A stretch of 64,000 nt of DNA, taken from an uncultured SAR86 cluster bacterium. GTDB taxonomy: Bacteria > Pseudomonadota > Gammaproteobacteria > Magnimaribacterales > Magnimaribacteraceae. Location: positions 1 through 64,000 of the forward strand of contig CACOMS010000005.1 in the NCBI GenBank assembly GCA_902628375.1, given 5' to 3'. The notes under the pieces were generated by a model. The model did no database searches, was not told where the DNA came from, and saw only the letters and a list, made by a program, of their open reading frames with translations. Positions 1 to 9,380 of the stretch are shown piece by piece. Each line of letters begins with the position of its first letter. The first letter of the stretch is position 1. A program made the position numbers and the translations under genes.

Positions 1-70
1 AGTTTAGTAATACAAAAAAAGCATATAAATTAATCAAAGAAATAAATAGATATGACATAGAGGTCGTCAT
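1..70 (-). CDS. yggT: YggT family membrane protein, N-terminal fragment
   Basis: Only the first 23 codons lie in the window; the gene runs off the left edge. The peptide begins MTTSMSYLFISLINLYAFF, a hydrophobic first helix like that of YggT proteins, small inner-membrane proteins of poorly known role. Its ATG (68-70) overlaps the proC stop codon in an ATGA arrangement, and yggS-proC-yggT is a common gammaproteobacterial order. The assignment rests on context and the hydrophobic start more than on sequence length. Confidence 0.6.
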   Translation of the reverse strand, partial: MTTSMSYLFISLINLYAFFVLLN

Positions 71-888
71 TTCTCTTCTCCTAACTTTTTAGCCTTTTTC
101 TCTCCTGCTTCTATGGCAGAAACTATATTTTGAAAGATTTCTTTTTCTTGCATGTACATAATAGCCTCTTGAGTGACTCCACCTGGAGAAGTAACTTGAT
201 CTCTAAGAGCAGATAAAGACTCTTTGGAGTTTTTAGATAATTTTAAAGAACCTTCGATAAGCCTCTCTATGAGAGCTCTTTTTTCTTCGTCAGGTATTTC
301 AAGACCTTCTGCAGCTTTAATTAAAGATTCAGCAAAATAAAACACATACGCTGGACCAGAGCCTATTAAAGAAGTGAATAAGTCGAATTTATTCTCTTGG
401 AGCTTTAGAGTAGTTCCAACCGAATTAAAAATTGATTCAGCAATTAGTAAGTCATTTTCTTTAATTTCAGAATTACCACATAAGGCTGTTATTCCTGAAT
501 TAACTGAGGAGGGGGTATTTGGCATGGCTCTTATGACTCTGACTCCTTGAGGTAACAATTTTTCTATAGAATTTATTTTTATCCCAGTTGCTACAGATAT
601 TACTAAAGGAAAGCTTGCTTCCACCTCATTTTTAATTTCCTCTAAAACTACGGTCATTTTGTTAGGCTTAATGCCCAAAATTAATACCTCACTTGCTCCA
701 GCTACATCTAAATTATTAGTTGAAGTATTTATTCCAAGTTCCTTTTCTAATTGATTTAGATCTTCTTTATTTGGAGAGCTTGTAAATAATGAGTCTTCTT
801 TTTGACCTGTATTTATTAGCCCACGAATAATCGAAGAAGACATATTCCCGGCACCAATAAAGCCTATTTTCTTATTGATATGACTCAT
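67..888 (-). CDS. proC: Pyrroline-5-carboxylate reductase
   Basis: Catalyses the last step of proline synthesis, NAD(P)H-dependent reduction of 1-pyrroline-5-carboxylate, in the cytoplasm. The 273-residue length is normal. The N-terminus has a Rossmann motif (GFIGAGNM, residues 9-16). The all-alpha dimerisation domain carries the family signature around RDQVTSPGGVTQEAI near residue 230. It sits between yggS and yggT with 4-base overlaps on both sides (885-888 and 67-70), so the three are probably co-transcribed and translationally coupled. Confidence 0.95.
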   Translation of the reverse strand: MSHINKKIGFIGAGNMSSSIIRGLINTGQKEDSLFTSSPNKEDLNQLEKELGINTSTNNLDVAGASEVLILGIKPNKMTVVLEEIKNEVEASFPLVISVATGIKINSIEKLLPQGVRVIRAMPNTPSSVNSGITALCGNSEIKENDLLIAESIFNSVGTTLKLQENKFDLFTSLIGSGPAYVFYFAESLIKAAEGLEIPDEEKRALIERLIEGSLKLSKNSKESLSALRDQVTSPGGVTQEAIMYMQEKEIFQNIVSAIEAGEKKAKKLGEEK

Positions 889-1562
889 GTTCTTTCGCCA
901 AACAATTTTGTTCCTATTCTAATCATATTAGAACCACAGAGAATCGCAGATTTATAATCATTGGACATCCCCATTGACAAAGTATCCAAAAATGGAAACT
1001 TCTGTTTTAGGTCATAGAAGTTTCTTTTCATTTTTTTAAAGCTTTCCACTTGATCTACCTCTTCTGTTTTTATTTTAGGGATAGTCATTAAACCTCTGAT
1101 TCTTAGATTATTAAATTGCATCATACTGGATATAAGGTCTTCTGCTTCCTCGATTTTAATCCCTGACTTTGATTCTTCCTCATCTATGTTAATTTGTATA
1201 CATACATTCAGCTTATCTAAACTTTCTGGCCTATATTGATTGAGTTTATCAGCTACTTTTATTCTTTCTACAGTATGAACCCAGTCGAACATAGAGGAAA
1301 TCTGCTTACATTTATTGCTTTGGATGCTACCAATAAAATGCCAATTACAATTGGGTAGGGCTTCTATTTTTTTACTCGCTTCTTGTAGAAAGTTTTCTCC
1401 AAAGTCTTTTATTCCAGAATCTAGGGCTCTTTGAATTGTTTCTAAACTTTGATTTTTTGTTGCTCCTACAATAGTTATTTCATCAATATTTATTGCATTC
1501 TCATCTAAAAAGCTTTTTATTTCAGACAAAGTAGAATCAATTTTATTGGCTGGTTGATTCAT
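885..1562 (-). CDS. yggS: PLP homeostasis protein, YggS/PROSC family
   Basis: A single-domain alanine-racemase-fold protein that binds pyridoxal 5'-phosphate and buffers free PLP; no enzyme activity is established for the family. The PLP lysine is K36 in IVGATK, followed by FGENFLQEA, typical of YggS. I take the ATG at 1560-1562 (MNQPANK, 226 residues), which lies just inside the end of argS. A longer reading from 1610 would add an unconserved leader inside argS. The stop overlaps the proC start (ATGA). Confidence 0.93.
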   Translation of the reverse strand: MNQPANKIDSTLSEIKSFLDENAINIDEITIVGATKNQSLETIQRALDSGIKDFGENFLQEASKKIEALPNCNWHFIGSIQSNKCKQISSMFDWVHTVERIKVADKLNQYRPESLDKLNVCIQINIDEEESKSGIKIEEAEDLISSMMQFNNLRIRGLMTIPKIKTEEVDQVESFKKMKRNFYDLKQKFPFLDTLSMGMSNDYKSAILCGSNMIRIGTKLFGERT

Positions 1563-1566
1563 AAGC

Positions 1567-3321
1567 CTACATAGATTCAGGTGCTTGTATTCCCAGAACC
1601 CCCAGACCATTTTTTATCACCTGACGTACGGAGTTAATCAATAATAGTTTAGATTGAAGCAAGTTTTCATCATCAGTAATTATTTTTTCATCGTTATAGT
1701 AACTATGAAAGATTGAAGCAAGATCTTTCAAGTAATAGCAGATTGTATGAGGTTCAAGTTTTGAAGCAGATCTCTCGATAATTTCTGGAAACATAGCAAG
1801 TTGTTTTTGAAGATCTATCTCCTTTTCACCAATCAGCAGATTAAGATTTTTCTTCGCTATATTAATATCTAATTTTTGATTCTTATTTAGTTTCTGCATT
1901 ACGCTGCAGACCCTTGCATGAGCATACTGAATATAGAAAAGAGGATTATCTTTACTTTGTTCTTTTGCTAGATCTAGATCAAAGTCTAAATGCTGATCTC
2001 CTTTCCTATTGATATAAAAGAATCTGGCGGCATCAGAACCAACTTCTTCAATGAGATCTGCTAATTCGATGAACTCTCCGCCTCTTGTAGACATGGATAC
2101 TTTTTCCCCTGATCTAAGTAAATTCGCAAATTGAATAAAAACTACTTCTAATTTTTTCTCATCTTGTTTTAAAGCAGAAACAGAAGCCTTAACTCTAGGC
2201 AAATATCCATGATGGTCAGAACCCCATATATTAATCACACGATCATACTTTCTTTCATATTTATCTAAATGGTAAGCAATGTCAGATGCAAAATAAGTAG
2301 GATCTTCATTGGCTCTTCTGACCACCCTGTCCTTATCATCGCCAAATTCTGTTGACTTGAACCAAATGGCTCCATCTTCTTCGTAAATGAAATTATTGTT
2401 TTGGAGAGTTTCTAAGGCTTGTTCTATTTTGCTATTTTTGCTTCCTTCTTTTTTATACAAGCTTGATTCATGAAACCAAGAGTTGTGATTAACACCAAAT
2501 TCTTTTAGATCTAGCTTTATAACTGAAAGTATATTTTTTAAGGCAGAATCCTTAATAATCTTTAGGTTTTGAACTTCTTCATCTTTGATCCAACTTATAG
2601 TTTCATTTAATCCTTCTTCAGAATCTTTAGCCTTCTTAACTAATTCAAAGAATTCACTGCTTTGAGGTACTAACTTATTCTTTGATTTTACAAATATTTC
2701 TTTAGCTATCTCTTTGATGTAATCCCCTTGATAACAATCATCGGGATAATAAAGCTCTATATCATTTAGTTGTATATACCTTAATAAAACACTGACTGCC
2801 AGAATATCCATTTGCCTACCGTGGTCATTTACATAGTATTCCTCGTCAACAATATTTCCATTTGCTCTGAGCAGGCTCGCCAGGACTGATCCAAAAGCAG
2901 CCCCTCTTCCATGACCTATATGTAATGGTCCTGTAGGATTACTTGAAACATATTCAATTAAGATCTTTTCTTGATCTGTTTTTGTCTTAATACCGTATTT
3001 GTCACCCTCTAAAAAAATATCCTCTAAGACCTTAAAACGAGAGGTATTTGTAACGAAGAAATTTATAAAACCTGGTCCAGCTATTTCTAATTTCTCTATT
3101 CCTTCTATTCCTTTTAAGTTCTCGATAACATCTTTAGCTAAATCTATGGGGGTTAAAGATAGTTTTTTTGCGCAGACCATTGCCGCATTTGAAGAGAAGT
3201 CTCCAAAATCTTTATCTTTATTTTCTTTTATTTCTATTCTTATATCAGATAAATCAATATGACTCTTATTTCCAATTTTAATTAGAGTTTCTTTGAGCTT
3301 CTCAGCTAATTTATCCTTCAT
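1567..3321 (-). CDS. argS: Arginyl-tRNA synthetase
   Basis: Class I aminoacyl-tRNA synthetase charging tRNA-Arg. It is 584 residues, a normal size. It has the N-terminal additional domain of ArgRS (about residues 1-110), then the HIGH motif at 134-137 in GPLHIGHGRG. The KMSKS loop appears as the variant KVSMSTRGG, and a C-terminal DALR anticodon-binding domain follows, rich in HARVCSVM-type helices. It lies 4 bases after efp and overlaps the start of yggS by a few codons' distance, inside a compact minus-strand housekeeping run. Confidence 0.96.
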   Translation of the reverse strand: MKDKLAEKLKETLIKIGNKSHIDLSDIRIEIKENKDKDFGDFSSNAAMVCAKKLSLTPIDLAKDVIENLKGIEGIEKLEIAGPGFINFFVTNTSRFKVLEDIFLEGDKYGIKTKTDQEKILIEYVSSNPTGPLHIGHGRGAAFGSVLASLLRANGNIVDEEYYVNDHGRQMDILAVSVLLRYIQLNDIELYYPDDCYQGDYIKEIAKEIFVKSKNKLVPQSSEFFELVKKAKDSEEGLNETISWIKDEEVQNLKIIKDSALKNILSVIKLDLKEFGVNHNSWFHESSLYKKEGSKNSKIEQALETLQNNNFIYEEDGAIWFKSTEFGDDKDRVVRRANEDPTYFASDIAYHLDKYERKYDRVINIWGSDHHGYLPRVKASVSALKQDEKKLEVVFIQFANLLRSGEKVSMSTRGGEFIELADLIEEVGSDAARFFYINRKGDQHLDFDLDLAKEQSKDNPLFYIQYAHARVCSVMQKLNKNQKLDINIAKKNLNLLIGEKEIDLQKQLAMFPEIIERSASKLEPHTICYYLKDLASIFHSYYNDEKIITDDENLLQSKLLLINSVRQVIKNGLGVLGIQAPESM

Positions 3322-3325
3322 CTAT

Positions 3326-3889
3326 TTAGGCTCTGCCTTGATATTCGCCATTTCTAGTATCTATAGTCACTATTTCACCTTCCGAAATAAATAAAGGCAC
3401 TTTAATAATAGCTCCTGTAGAAAGAGTAGCGGGCTTGCTTCCTCCGCTTGCTGTATCTCCTTTCACTCCAGGGTCGGTTTTGGTTATTTCTAAGTTAACG
3501 AAAACAGGAGGAACAACAGATATGGGTTGCTGGTTCCATAGAATTACTTGGCAAATATCGCCTTCTGACAGCCAGTCTTTATTTGTCCCAATTAAATCTT
3601 GATTAATGGATATTTGTTCAAAATTTTCAGGATGCATGAAGACCCAACTATCTCCATCTAAATAAAGAAACTGCATCTCAAGCTCTTCTACATCTGCAGA
3701 TTCAATAGACTCACCTACCTTACAAGTTTTCTCTCCAACTCTTCCGGTTAGCAAGTTTCTAAACTTGACCTTACTAAAAGCTTGACCTTTGCCTGGTTTA
3801 ACAAAATCTTCTTCAATGATTTCGCATGGATCATTATCTATAATGATCTTCAAGCCAGGTTTAAAATCGCTAGTACTGTAATTAACCAT
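3326..3889 (-). CDS. efp: Elongation factor P
   Basis: Translation factor that relieves ribosome stalling at polyproline. The 187-residue length and three-beta-barrel organisation are standard. The tip-loop lysine that is beta-lysylated in E. coli is conserved as K34 in KPGKGQAF, so an EpmA/EpmB-type modification is expected, although those genes are not in the window. The C-terminal signature region (TDPGVKGDTASGGSKPA) is intact. It lies two bases downstream of psd. In some species psd and the EF-P modification genes are neighbours, which may explain the arrangement. Confidence 0.96.
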   Translation of the reverse strand: MVNYSTSDFKPGLKIIIDNDPCEIIEEDFVKPGKGQAFSKVKFRNLLTGRVGEKTCKVGESIESADVEELEMQFLYLDGDSWVFMHPENFEQISINQDLIGTNKDWLSEGDICQVILWNQQPISVVPPVFVNLEITKTDPGVKGDTASGGSKPATLSTGAIIKVPLFISEGEIVTIDTRNGEYQGRA

Positions 3890-3891
3890 TT

Positions 3892-4731
3892 TTATAATTT
3901 AAATAAAGTTTCGCCTAATTTTACAGGCTTAAGCTCTTCTAGGTAATCTGAGTTAAGATTTAATTTTCTTTCAAACAAAAGTATTACTGTTGATCCCATT
4001 TGAAAAAATGCAATTTCTTGTCCTTTTTCTACAACTTTAAGGTTTTTTTCTGGACCTAGCTTCCAAGAATCAATTATTTTATCAAAATCATTCAGTTTCT
4101 CGTTATACCAATAGGGAACAATATTACCTACTATAGCTGCACCAACATTAACTAGCATAAAGTTAAAATTTTTATTTTTTATCCCCATAAGAGTTCTTTC
4201 ATTTATTGCATATAAATCCCTTACTGACCTCTGAGAGCTCTCATTAACACTAAAAAGAGATCCAGGTATATGTTCTGTTAAATAAACCTTTCCGTCAGAT
4301 GGAGAATGGATTCTATGATAATCTTTAGGCGATAAATAAATTGTCAAAAAATATCCGTTATTAAATTTTTTGTACTCTGTTTCAGACCCAACTAAATCTT
4401 TTAACGAATAATCTATTCCTTTTGCTTGTATTAATCGACCTTCTTCTATTACTCCAAAACTTGATATAACCCCGTCGACTGGCGATCCTATTTCAAGCAA
4501 GTCTTCGTCAAAAGTTCTAGATTCTTCTTTGATCTTTCTTATAAAGAAGTCATTCAAACTTGAGTAGTCTTTGAGGTTTTTCTCTCTAGCTTCATTTAAG
4601 TTCGGTTCATATATCGAGTTGAATAGCCAAATAAGAGGATATCTTATTAGACTTAAATTTGAATGGGCTAAGAAAGCAACCATTTTGGTTATTTTCTTCA
4701 TTGGAAGAAGTTTTAGTATTAAATGAGTCAT
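3892..4731 (-). CDS. psd: Phosphatidylserine decarboxylase proenzyme
   Basis: Inner-membrane-associated pyruvoyl enzyme that makes phosphatidylethanolamine from phosphatidylserine. It is 279 residues. The self-cleavage site is MGST at 245-248, where family members usually have LGST; Ser247 would become the pyruvoyl group of the alpha chain. The catalytic Asp and His are visible in SPVDG (D86) and in DYHRIHSP (H139, H142). It is in a tight operon between a DUF1295-like membrane protein and efp. Confidence 0.94.
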   Translation of the reverse strand: MTHLILKLLPMKKITKMVAFLAHSNLSLIRYPLIWLFNSIYEPNLNEAREKNLKDYSSLNDFFIRKIKEESRTFDEDLLEIGSPVDGVISSFGVIEEGRLIQAKGIDYSLKDLVGSETEYKKFNNGYFLTIYLSPKDYHRIHSPSDGKVYLTEHIPGSLFSVNESSQRSVRDLYAINERTLMGIKNKNFNFMLVNVGAAIVGNIVPYWYNEKLNDFDKIIDSWKLGPEKNLKVVEKGQEIAFFQMGSTVILLFERKLNLNSDYLEELKPVKLGETLFKL

Positions 4732-4735
4732 TAAA

Positions 4736-5473
4736 TTACTTCAGTTTAGGGAAAAGCATCCAAGAGGAAGATTTGTAGTCTTTGAATTGATTATATTTAT
4801 TTTCCAGTCTAGTGTCTTCTTTAGGCAAGACTATCTTTAATAAAATTATTATTAAAACAAGAGGTCCATAGATACTCATGTAACCGTTCACGGAACCAAT
4901 TGCCAACATGTAAATGGATAACCAAAAAATTACTTCTCCTAATGCATTGGGGTATCTACAAAAAGATCTAAGCTTTCCATTACAAATTAAATTATCTTTT
5001 TCATTCTTTAGTAGCTCCATATTTGAAATATATTGAATATAAATTCCAACTAAAGCTAAAGCAAAACCAAAAAGATCAGCTAGAGTAATCCAACTGGCTC
5101 CAGGCATGAAGTGTATAGAAAGTATTGGGGCTGCTACTACCAACTGGAATACATTCATTCTTAAAATAAAACCCAGTCCTCTTTCTTGCTCCCTTTGCAT
5201 CTCTTGTTTCCTCTTTAATCTTCTGTTTATCTGTATAAAAACAATCAAAGACCACAAAAAAACTAAAGAAATACTCAAGATTTGTCTGAAGTGGAACTGT
5301 GGATAGGATATAAAGCTCAGAAAATAAGCCGAACAGCATATAAAAAAGAAACCTAATGGCCAAAGTTTCATTATCTGTCCAATTTTGTTGTATTTTTTTG
5401 CCCAAAGATAGAAATAGTAAGACATTGACATATAAAGAATGCTAATGATTAAAAATGTACCTGCTAAAGACAT
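4736..5473 (-). CDS. DUF1295/isoprenylcysteine-methyltransferase-like membrane protein
   Basis: A 245-residue polytopic membrane protein with about six hydrophobic segments. The C-terminal half contains GKLRSFCRYPNALGE, which matches the (G)xxRxxRHPNYxGE-like cofactor-binding motif of the steroid-reductase/ICMT/DUF1295 superfamily, here with Tyr-Pro-Asn. Substrate unknown. It is the first gene of the minus-strand run leading into psd, so a lipid-related role is possible but only inferred. A second DUF1295 protein lies at 27355-28239. Confidence 0.65.
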   Translation of the reverse strand: MSLAGTFLIISILYMSMSYYFYLWAKKYNKIGQIMKLWPLGFFFICCSAYFLSFISYPQFHFRQILSISLVFLWSLIVFIQINRRLKRKQEMQREQERGLGFILRMNVFQLVVAAPILSIHFMPGASWITLADLFGFALALVGIYIQYISNMELLKNEKDNLICNGKLRSFCRYPNALGEVIFWLSIYMLAIGSVNGYMSIYGPLVLIIILLKIVLPKEDTRLENKYNQFKDYKSSSWMLFPKLK

Positions 5474-5607
5474 AATATTAATGAATATTTATAATTGCGT
5501 TGTCAGGGGATTCATTTTATAGTCTGGGCAGCCAGACGGGGAAATTTTAATCGCTGGCTTTATTTTTATAGAAAAATATTACGGAAATTTTAATTAAGGA
5601 GACACTT
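5474..5607. promoter_or_regulatory. Divergent intergenic region with RBS and small inverted repeat
   Basis: The 134 bases separate the minus-strand psd/efp run from the plus-strand TonB operon and must hold promoters for both. A 6-bp inverted repeat with a 4-base loop (GTCTGG-GCAG-CCAGAC) is at 5522-5537. A strong Shine-Dalgarno AAGGAG at 5596-5601 sits 6 bases before the ATG at 5608. I could not identify a convincing -35/-10 pair or a Fur box by eye. Confidence 0.45.
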
Positions 5608-6378
5608 ATGAAGCGTCTAAGCATCTTAACGGCCTTAGTAATGGGTACATTGCTAAGTTCGTCGATTGTTTTGGCTGATGCAATTCAGCCCTTATTGGAT
5701 GTTGGAGAGGAGAGATCTAAAAACGAAAAAACATCCCAATCGAAAATTGACTCAATGGATGATGATACATCTTTGATAATTAATGAATTTAAGATTGTTA
5801 GCAAACAAATAGAAGGTTTGAGGGTTTATAACGCCCAAATGAGAAAGCAAATTGCACGACAAGAAGAAAGGCTTAAAGAGATTGATAAAACAATGAAAGA
5901 AGCTCAAGTAATGCAAAGGCAAATACCTCCATTTACAAGAAGAATGCTAGCAGGGGTAGAAAAGTCTATCGAATTAGACTTGCCTTTTCATTTAGCAGAA
6001 AGAAAGGAGAGGATAGCATTTGCTAAGGCAGCTATTGATAACCCTACTGTTTCTCCAGCAGAAGGCTTAAGGCAGGTACTTGAAGCCTTTAATGTAGAAA
6101 TGGAATATGGAAGAAAATTAGATTCTTACAAAGACACCATCAAAATAGATGGACAGGATAGGGAAGTTAATATTCTAAGAGTAGGAAGAGTTGCTATGGT
6201 AGCTCAGACATCCGATCAATCGGAAACACTTGCTTATGATATTGAATCAGGAAGCTGGGTTAAATTGGATGGAAGCTATAAAAACCCAGCAACTAAAGGT
6301 ATAAGGATTGCAAATAAACTAGCTACAGTAGATATGCTAGAACTTCCAATCCAAAATGCGGAGGATGGAAATGAATAA
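5608..6378 (+). CDS. DUF3450 family periplasmic coiled-coil protein of TonB operon
   Basis: A 256-residue secreted protein with a clear signal peptide (cleavage likely after VLA, about residue 23), then a helical, charged, coiled-coil-prone region at about 50-110. DUF3450 proteins are typically encoded as the first gene of marine gammaproteobacterial ttpC-exbB-exbD-tonB operons, exactly as here; their job is unknown but presumed accessory to periplasmic energy transduction. The start is fixed by AAGGAG 6 bases upstream. Its end overlaps the next gene by 8 bases. Confidence 0.85.
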   Translation: MKRLSILTALVMGTLLSSSIVLADAIQPLLDVGEERSKNEKTSQSKIDSMDDDTSLIINEFKIVSKQIEGLRVYNAQMRKQIARQEERLKEIDKTMKEAQVMQRQIPPFTRRMLAGVEKSIELDLPFHLAERKERIAFAKAAIDNPTVSPAEGLRQVLEAFNVEMEYGRKLDSYKDTIKIDGQDREVNILRVGRVAMVAQTSDQSETLAYDIESGSWVKLDGSYKNPATKGIRIANKLATVDMLELPIQNAEDGNE

Positions 6379-7774
6379 GCAATTTTGGTATTTATTACTT
6401 TTAACTCCACTTTTTCTTCTTCCTTTGAATGCAGAAGAGGAAGATGACATTCTTGAAGAGGAGGTAGTAGATGCGCCTTCTAATCCTCAAGAGCTACTTG
6501 AAGTGGTAAGAAGGGGTCAATTTGCAGATACACAAATGCAAAGAGATAGAGAAAATAAATTTCTAAGCGAGAAGAATAGACAAGCAAAACTTTTATCTGA
6601 CGCTAAAGCAGAAAGAGCGAGACTTGAAAGAATTGCAGATCAGCTCGAAAAGAAATTCGAAGCAAACGAAGCTTTATTAGTTGTTGCAGAAGCTCAATTA
6701 AAAGAGAGGTTAGGATCTCTTAATGAGATATTCGGCCACATAGCTGGTTTAACAACAGAAGCTAGGAATATATTCGAACAATCTATTACAGCAGGTCAGT
6801 TTGGTAAGGAAAGAGAGGATTTCCTTAAAAACTTAGGCGCAAAAATGGCAGAAGGTATTCAACTTGCCACGATCGAAGAGCTTGAAAGACTCTGGTATGA
6901 ACTTCAAAGAGAAATTACCGCTTCAGGGGAAGTTGTTAAGTTCAATACTGAAGTTATAACTACAGAAGGAACTACAGATTCTAGAGAAGTTGTAAGAGTA
7001 GGTGTATTTAATGCTGTTTCAGACGGTAAATACCTAAGCTATGCACAATCTAGAGGAATGTTTGAGGAGCTCCCATCGCAACCTGCTGGAAGGTATACAG
7101 GCACAGCCACAGAAGTGATGTCTGCCGATACTTTTCCTGTTCAATTTGCTGTTGATCCAACTGGACCTCAAGGCGGTTCTTATTTAGCTAGTCTAATTTC
7201 TATGCCTTCTTGGGGAGAAAGAACAGGTCAAGGTGGTCCAGTAGGCTATACAATTCTATACGTATTGGGATTAGGAGGAACGCTCTTATTCATCTGGAGA
7301 CTAATCTCTCTTAGAGCTATTAGAGCTTCAATTGACGCTCAGTTAGAGAACAAAACTCTAAGTAATGACAATGCTTTAGGAAGAATTCTCAAGATTGCTG
7401 AAGATAATCCTAAAGCTGATACTGAAACGGTAGAGCTAAAAATGGCAGAACAGATATTAGCTGAAAGACCGGAAATAGAGAGATTGAACTGGCTTGTAAA
7501 ATTGATTTCTGTCGTAGCTCCTTTGATGGGATTATTTGGAACAATCATTGGTATGATTGAGACTTTCCAGATGATCACATTATTTGGAACTGGAGATCCT
7601 AAAACAATGGCTAGTGGTATTTCTATAGCACTTGTTACAACATGGTTGGGTCTACTAGTTGCTATACCGATGTCATTTATGTCAGCTACTCTCAATAATT
7701 TTTCTAAAGGGATTTTAGAAACAATAGAAGAGCACTCTACTGGAATGGTAGCTGAAAGGGCAGAAGCAAAATAA
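6371..7774 (+). CDS. ttpC: TtpC-like MotA/TolQ/ExbB family protein with periplasmic extension
   Basis: A large ExbB relative of the TtpC type, known from the Vibrio TonB2 system as an essential extra component. A signal peptide (MNKQFWYLLLLTPLF...) precedes a long coiled-coil region at about residues 45-120. After a periplasmic domain come three C-terminal membrane helices with the MotA/TolQ/ExbB core (APLMGLFGTIIGMIETF). I choose ATG 6371 because GGAGG at 6360-6364 lies 6 bases upstream and it gives a proper signal peptide; in-frame ATGs at 6356 and 6365 would spoil it. The DUF3450 stop lies inside its first codons. Confidence 0.9.
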   Translation: MNKQFWYLLLLTPLFLLPLNAEEEDDILEEEVVDAPSNPQELLEVVRRGQFADTQMQRDRENKFLSEKNRQAKLLSDAKAERARLERIADQLEKKFEANEALLVVAEAQLKERLGSLNEIFGHIAGLTTEARNIFEQSITAGQFGKEREDFLKNLGAKMAEGIQLATIEELERLWYELQREITASGEVVKFNTEVITTEGTTDSREVVRVGVFNAVSDGKYLSYAQSRGMFEELPSQPAGRYTGTATEVMSADTFPVQFAVDPTGPQGGSYLASLISMPSWGERTGQGGPVGYTILYVLGLGGTLLFIWRLISLRAIRASIDAQLENKTLSNDNALGRILKIAEDNPKADTETVELKMAEQILAERPEIERLNWLVKLISVVAPLMGLFGTIIGMIETFQMITLFGTGDPKTMASGISIALVTTWLGLLVAIPMSFMSATLNNFSKGILETIEEHSTGMVAERAEAK

Positions 7775-7790
7775 GGAGAGAGTTTAGATT

Positions 7791-8315
7791 ATGAATCTAA
7801 TCTACAATGCCCAGGATGCTCTTTTTGAGTTCATGCAAAAAGGAGGAGATGTTCTATATCTAATAGCTCTCCTTGCCTTTTTCATGTGGCTGTTAATCTT
7901 TGAAAGGATCTGGTATTTCTACTTTATTTACAATAATGAGTTAAGAGAAGCTGTAGATAAATGGGAACCCAGACCTGATAAATCTTCATGGAACTCTAAA
8001 GCTATAAGAGGAATGTTGATTTCAAAGACCAGTTCAAGAATTAATGCAAACCTGCCCTTCATTAAATTGTGTGTAGGTGTAGCTCCTCTTTTTGGTCTTT
8101 TTGGGACAATTGCAGGAATGATGGAAGTTTTTCATTTACTTGCAATAACTGGGGGAGGAGATGCAAAGGCTATGGCAGGTGGTGTATCTAGATCAACTAT
8201 ACCTGCGATGGCTGGATTGGCGGTTGCTTTAACTGGAACATTTGCAAACCAATTCTTAACAAACAAAGCCAGAAGAGAAACTGAATTATTACAAGAACAC
8301 TTAGTGTCTGAATAG
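7791..8315 (+). CDS. exbB: ExbB-like biopolymer transport protein
   Basis: Inner-membrane subunit of the ExbB-ExbD proton channel that powers TonB. It is 174 residues, the short form typical of the second ExbB in TtpC-type systems. There are three membrane helices: one near residues 18-35, and two in the conserved core beginning LCVGVAPLFGLFGTIAGMM and continuing through the Ala/Gly-rich helix near residue 140. A GGAGAG Shine-Dalgarno lies shortly upstream. Confidence 0.92.
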   Translation: MNLIYNAQDALFEFMQKGGDVLYLIALLAFFMWLLIFERIWYFYFIYNNELREAVDKWEPRPDKSSWNSKAIRGMLISKTSSRINANLPFIKLCVGVAPLFGLFGTIAGMMEVFHLLAITGGGDAKAMAGGVSRSTIPAMAGLAVALTGTFANQFLTNKARRETELLQEHLVSE

Positions 8316-8323
8316 GAAATATT

Positions 8324-8734
8324 ATGAGAAGATCACCAATTAGCCAAGCAACAGAAGCAGAAGAAGAAATTAGTCTAACTCCAATGTTGGACGTTGTATT
8401 TATCTTGCTTATTTTCTTTATTGTTACTGCAAATTTCATCAAAGAACCAGGTCTAGAGGTTAACAGACCTGATGCTGAGACATCTACTATCCAGGAGAAT
8501 GCTGCTATTTTGATTGCAATAGGTGCAAATGACGATATTTGGATAGACGGCAGAAGAGTAGACGTAAGACAGGTAAAAGCTAACGTTACGAAGCTTTTGG
8601 CAGATAACCCACAAGGCTCAGTAGTAGTTCAAGCAGATGAGAGGGCTACGGCTGATGCAATAATTAAAGTAATGGATCAAACCAGGGAAGCGGGTGTTTA
8701 TGCCATCTCCTTAGCGTCGGAGCCTAAATTTTAG
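8324..8734 (+). CDS. exbD: ExbD/TolR-like biopolymer transport protein
   Basis: Partner of ExbB in the proton channel. It is 136 residues with a single N-terminal membrane helix that carries the essential proton-conducting aspartate, D23 in TPMLDVVFILLIFF, followed by a small periplasmic domain. It begins 8 bases after exbB and its stop codon abuts the tonB start codon directly, indicating strict operon organisation. Confidence 0.94.
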   Translation: MRRSPISQATEAEEEISLTPMLDVVFILLIFFIVTANFIKEPGLEVNRPDAETSTIQENAAILIAIGANDDIWIDGRRVDVRQVKANVTKLLADNPQGSVVVQADERATADAIIKVMDQTREAGVYAISLASEPKF

Positions 8735-9376
8735 ATGGGAACTTTTGCTCCTGAAAACCTTAAGAAGCTAGCTATAGCTTCTTCTGGCGCTTTAGTTGTA
8801 ACGCTTACTATATTCTTAATTATGCAAGCTCTAATCGCAGTAGGAGACGTAGCTTTACAAGAGAAAGGAATCAAAATAGCAGATGTAACTATGCCTGAGA
8901 GAGAGTTAGAATTATTACAGGATATTGAAAGACCACAAGAAGAAGAGCCTCCACCAGAGAATATCCCTCCAGAATTTGATATGACCCCACCTGCAGATTT
9001 AGATAATGCTGCACCTAGACCAAAATTTGACTTTCAAGGAAGAAAGGCAGGAGTGTTTGCTGATGGTTCTTATGTACCTATATTTAAAGTTCCTCCAGTT
9101 TATCCTAGAAGAGCGCAAGAAAGAGGTATAGAGGGTTGTGTTCAGGTAGAGTTTACAGTTACAAAAGTTGGTTCTGTTAGAGATCCTATAGTTGTTTATT
9201 CACAACCTAATGGAATTTTTGATAGATCAGCCCTTAGAGCTGCAGCTAAGTTTAAATATAAACCTCAAATTAGAGATGGTGAAGCTATTGAGGTACCTGG
9301 CATTAATAATATGATCATCTTTAAAATTGAAGATCCGAATAAGCCAGCTGATTACATACCACCAGGATGCGAGTAG
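8735..9376 (+). CDS. tonB: TonB energy transducer
   Basis: Periplasm-spanning protein that couples ExbB/ExbD to outer-membrane TonB-dependent receptors. It is 213 residues, with one N-terminal membrane anchor (about 11-36). A short Pro/Glu-rich linker at about 65-100 is much shorter than in E. coli TonB. The C-terminal TonB box-binding domain begins VPPVYPRRAQERGIEG, with the typical FDRSALRAAAKFKYKP stretch. The short linker is characteristic of TonB2-type proteins. No TonB-dependent receptor is in the window. Confidence 0.93.
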   Translation: MGTFAPENLKKLAIASSGALVVTLTIFLIMQALIAVGDVALQEKGIKIADVTMPERELELLQDIERPQEEEPPPENIPPEFDMTPPADLDNAAPRPKFDFQGRKAGVFADGSYVPIFKVPPVYPRRAQERGIEGCVQVEFTVTKVGSVRDPIVVYSQPNGIFDRSALRAAAKFKYKPQIRDGEAIEVPGINNMIIFKIEDPNKPADYIPPGCE

Positions 9377-9380
9377 AGAT

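Noticed and set aside
5474-5607. Fur box controlling the TonB operon
   Set aside because: A/T-rich stretches are present but no convincing 19-bp GATAAT-type dyad is seen.
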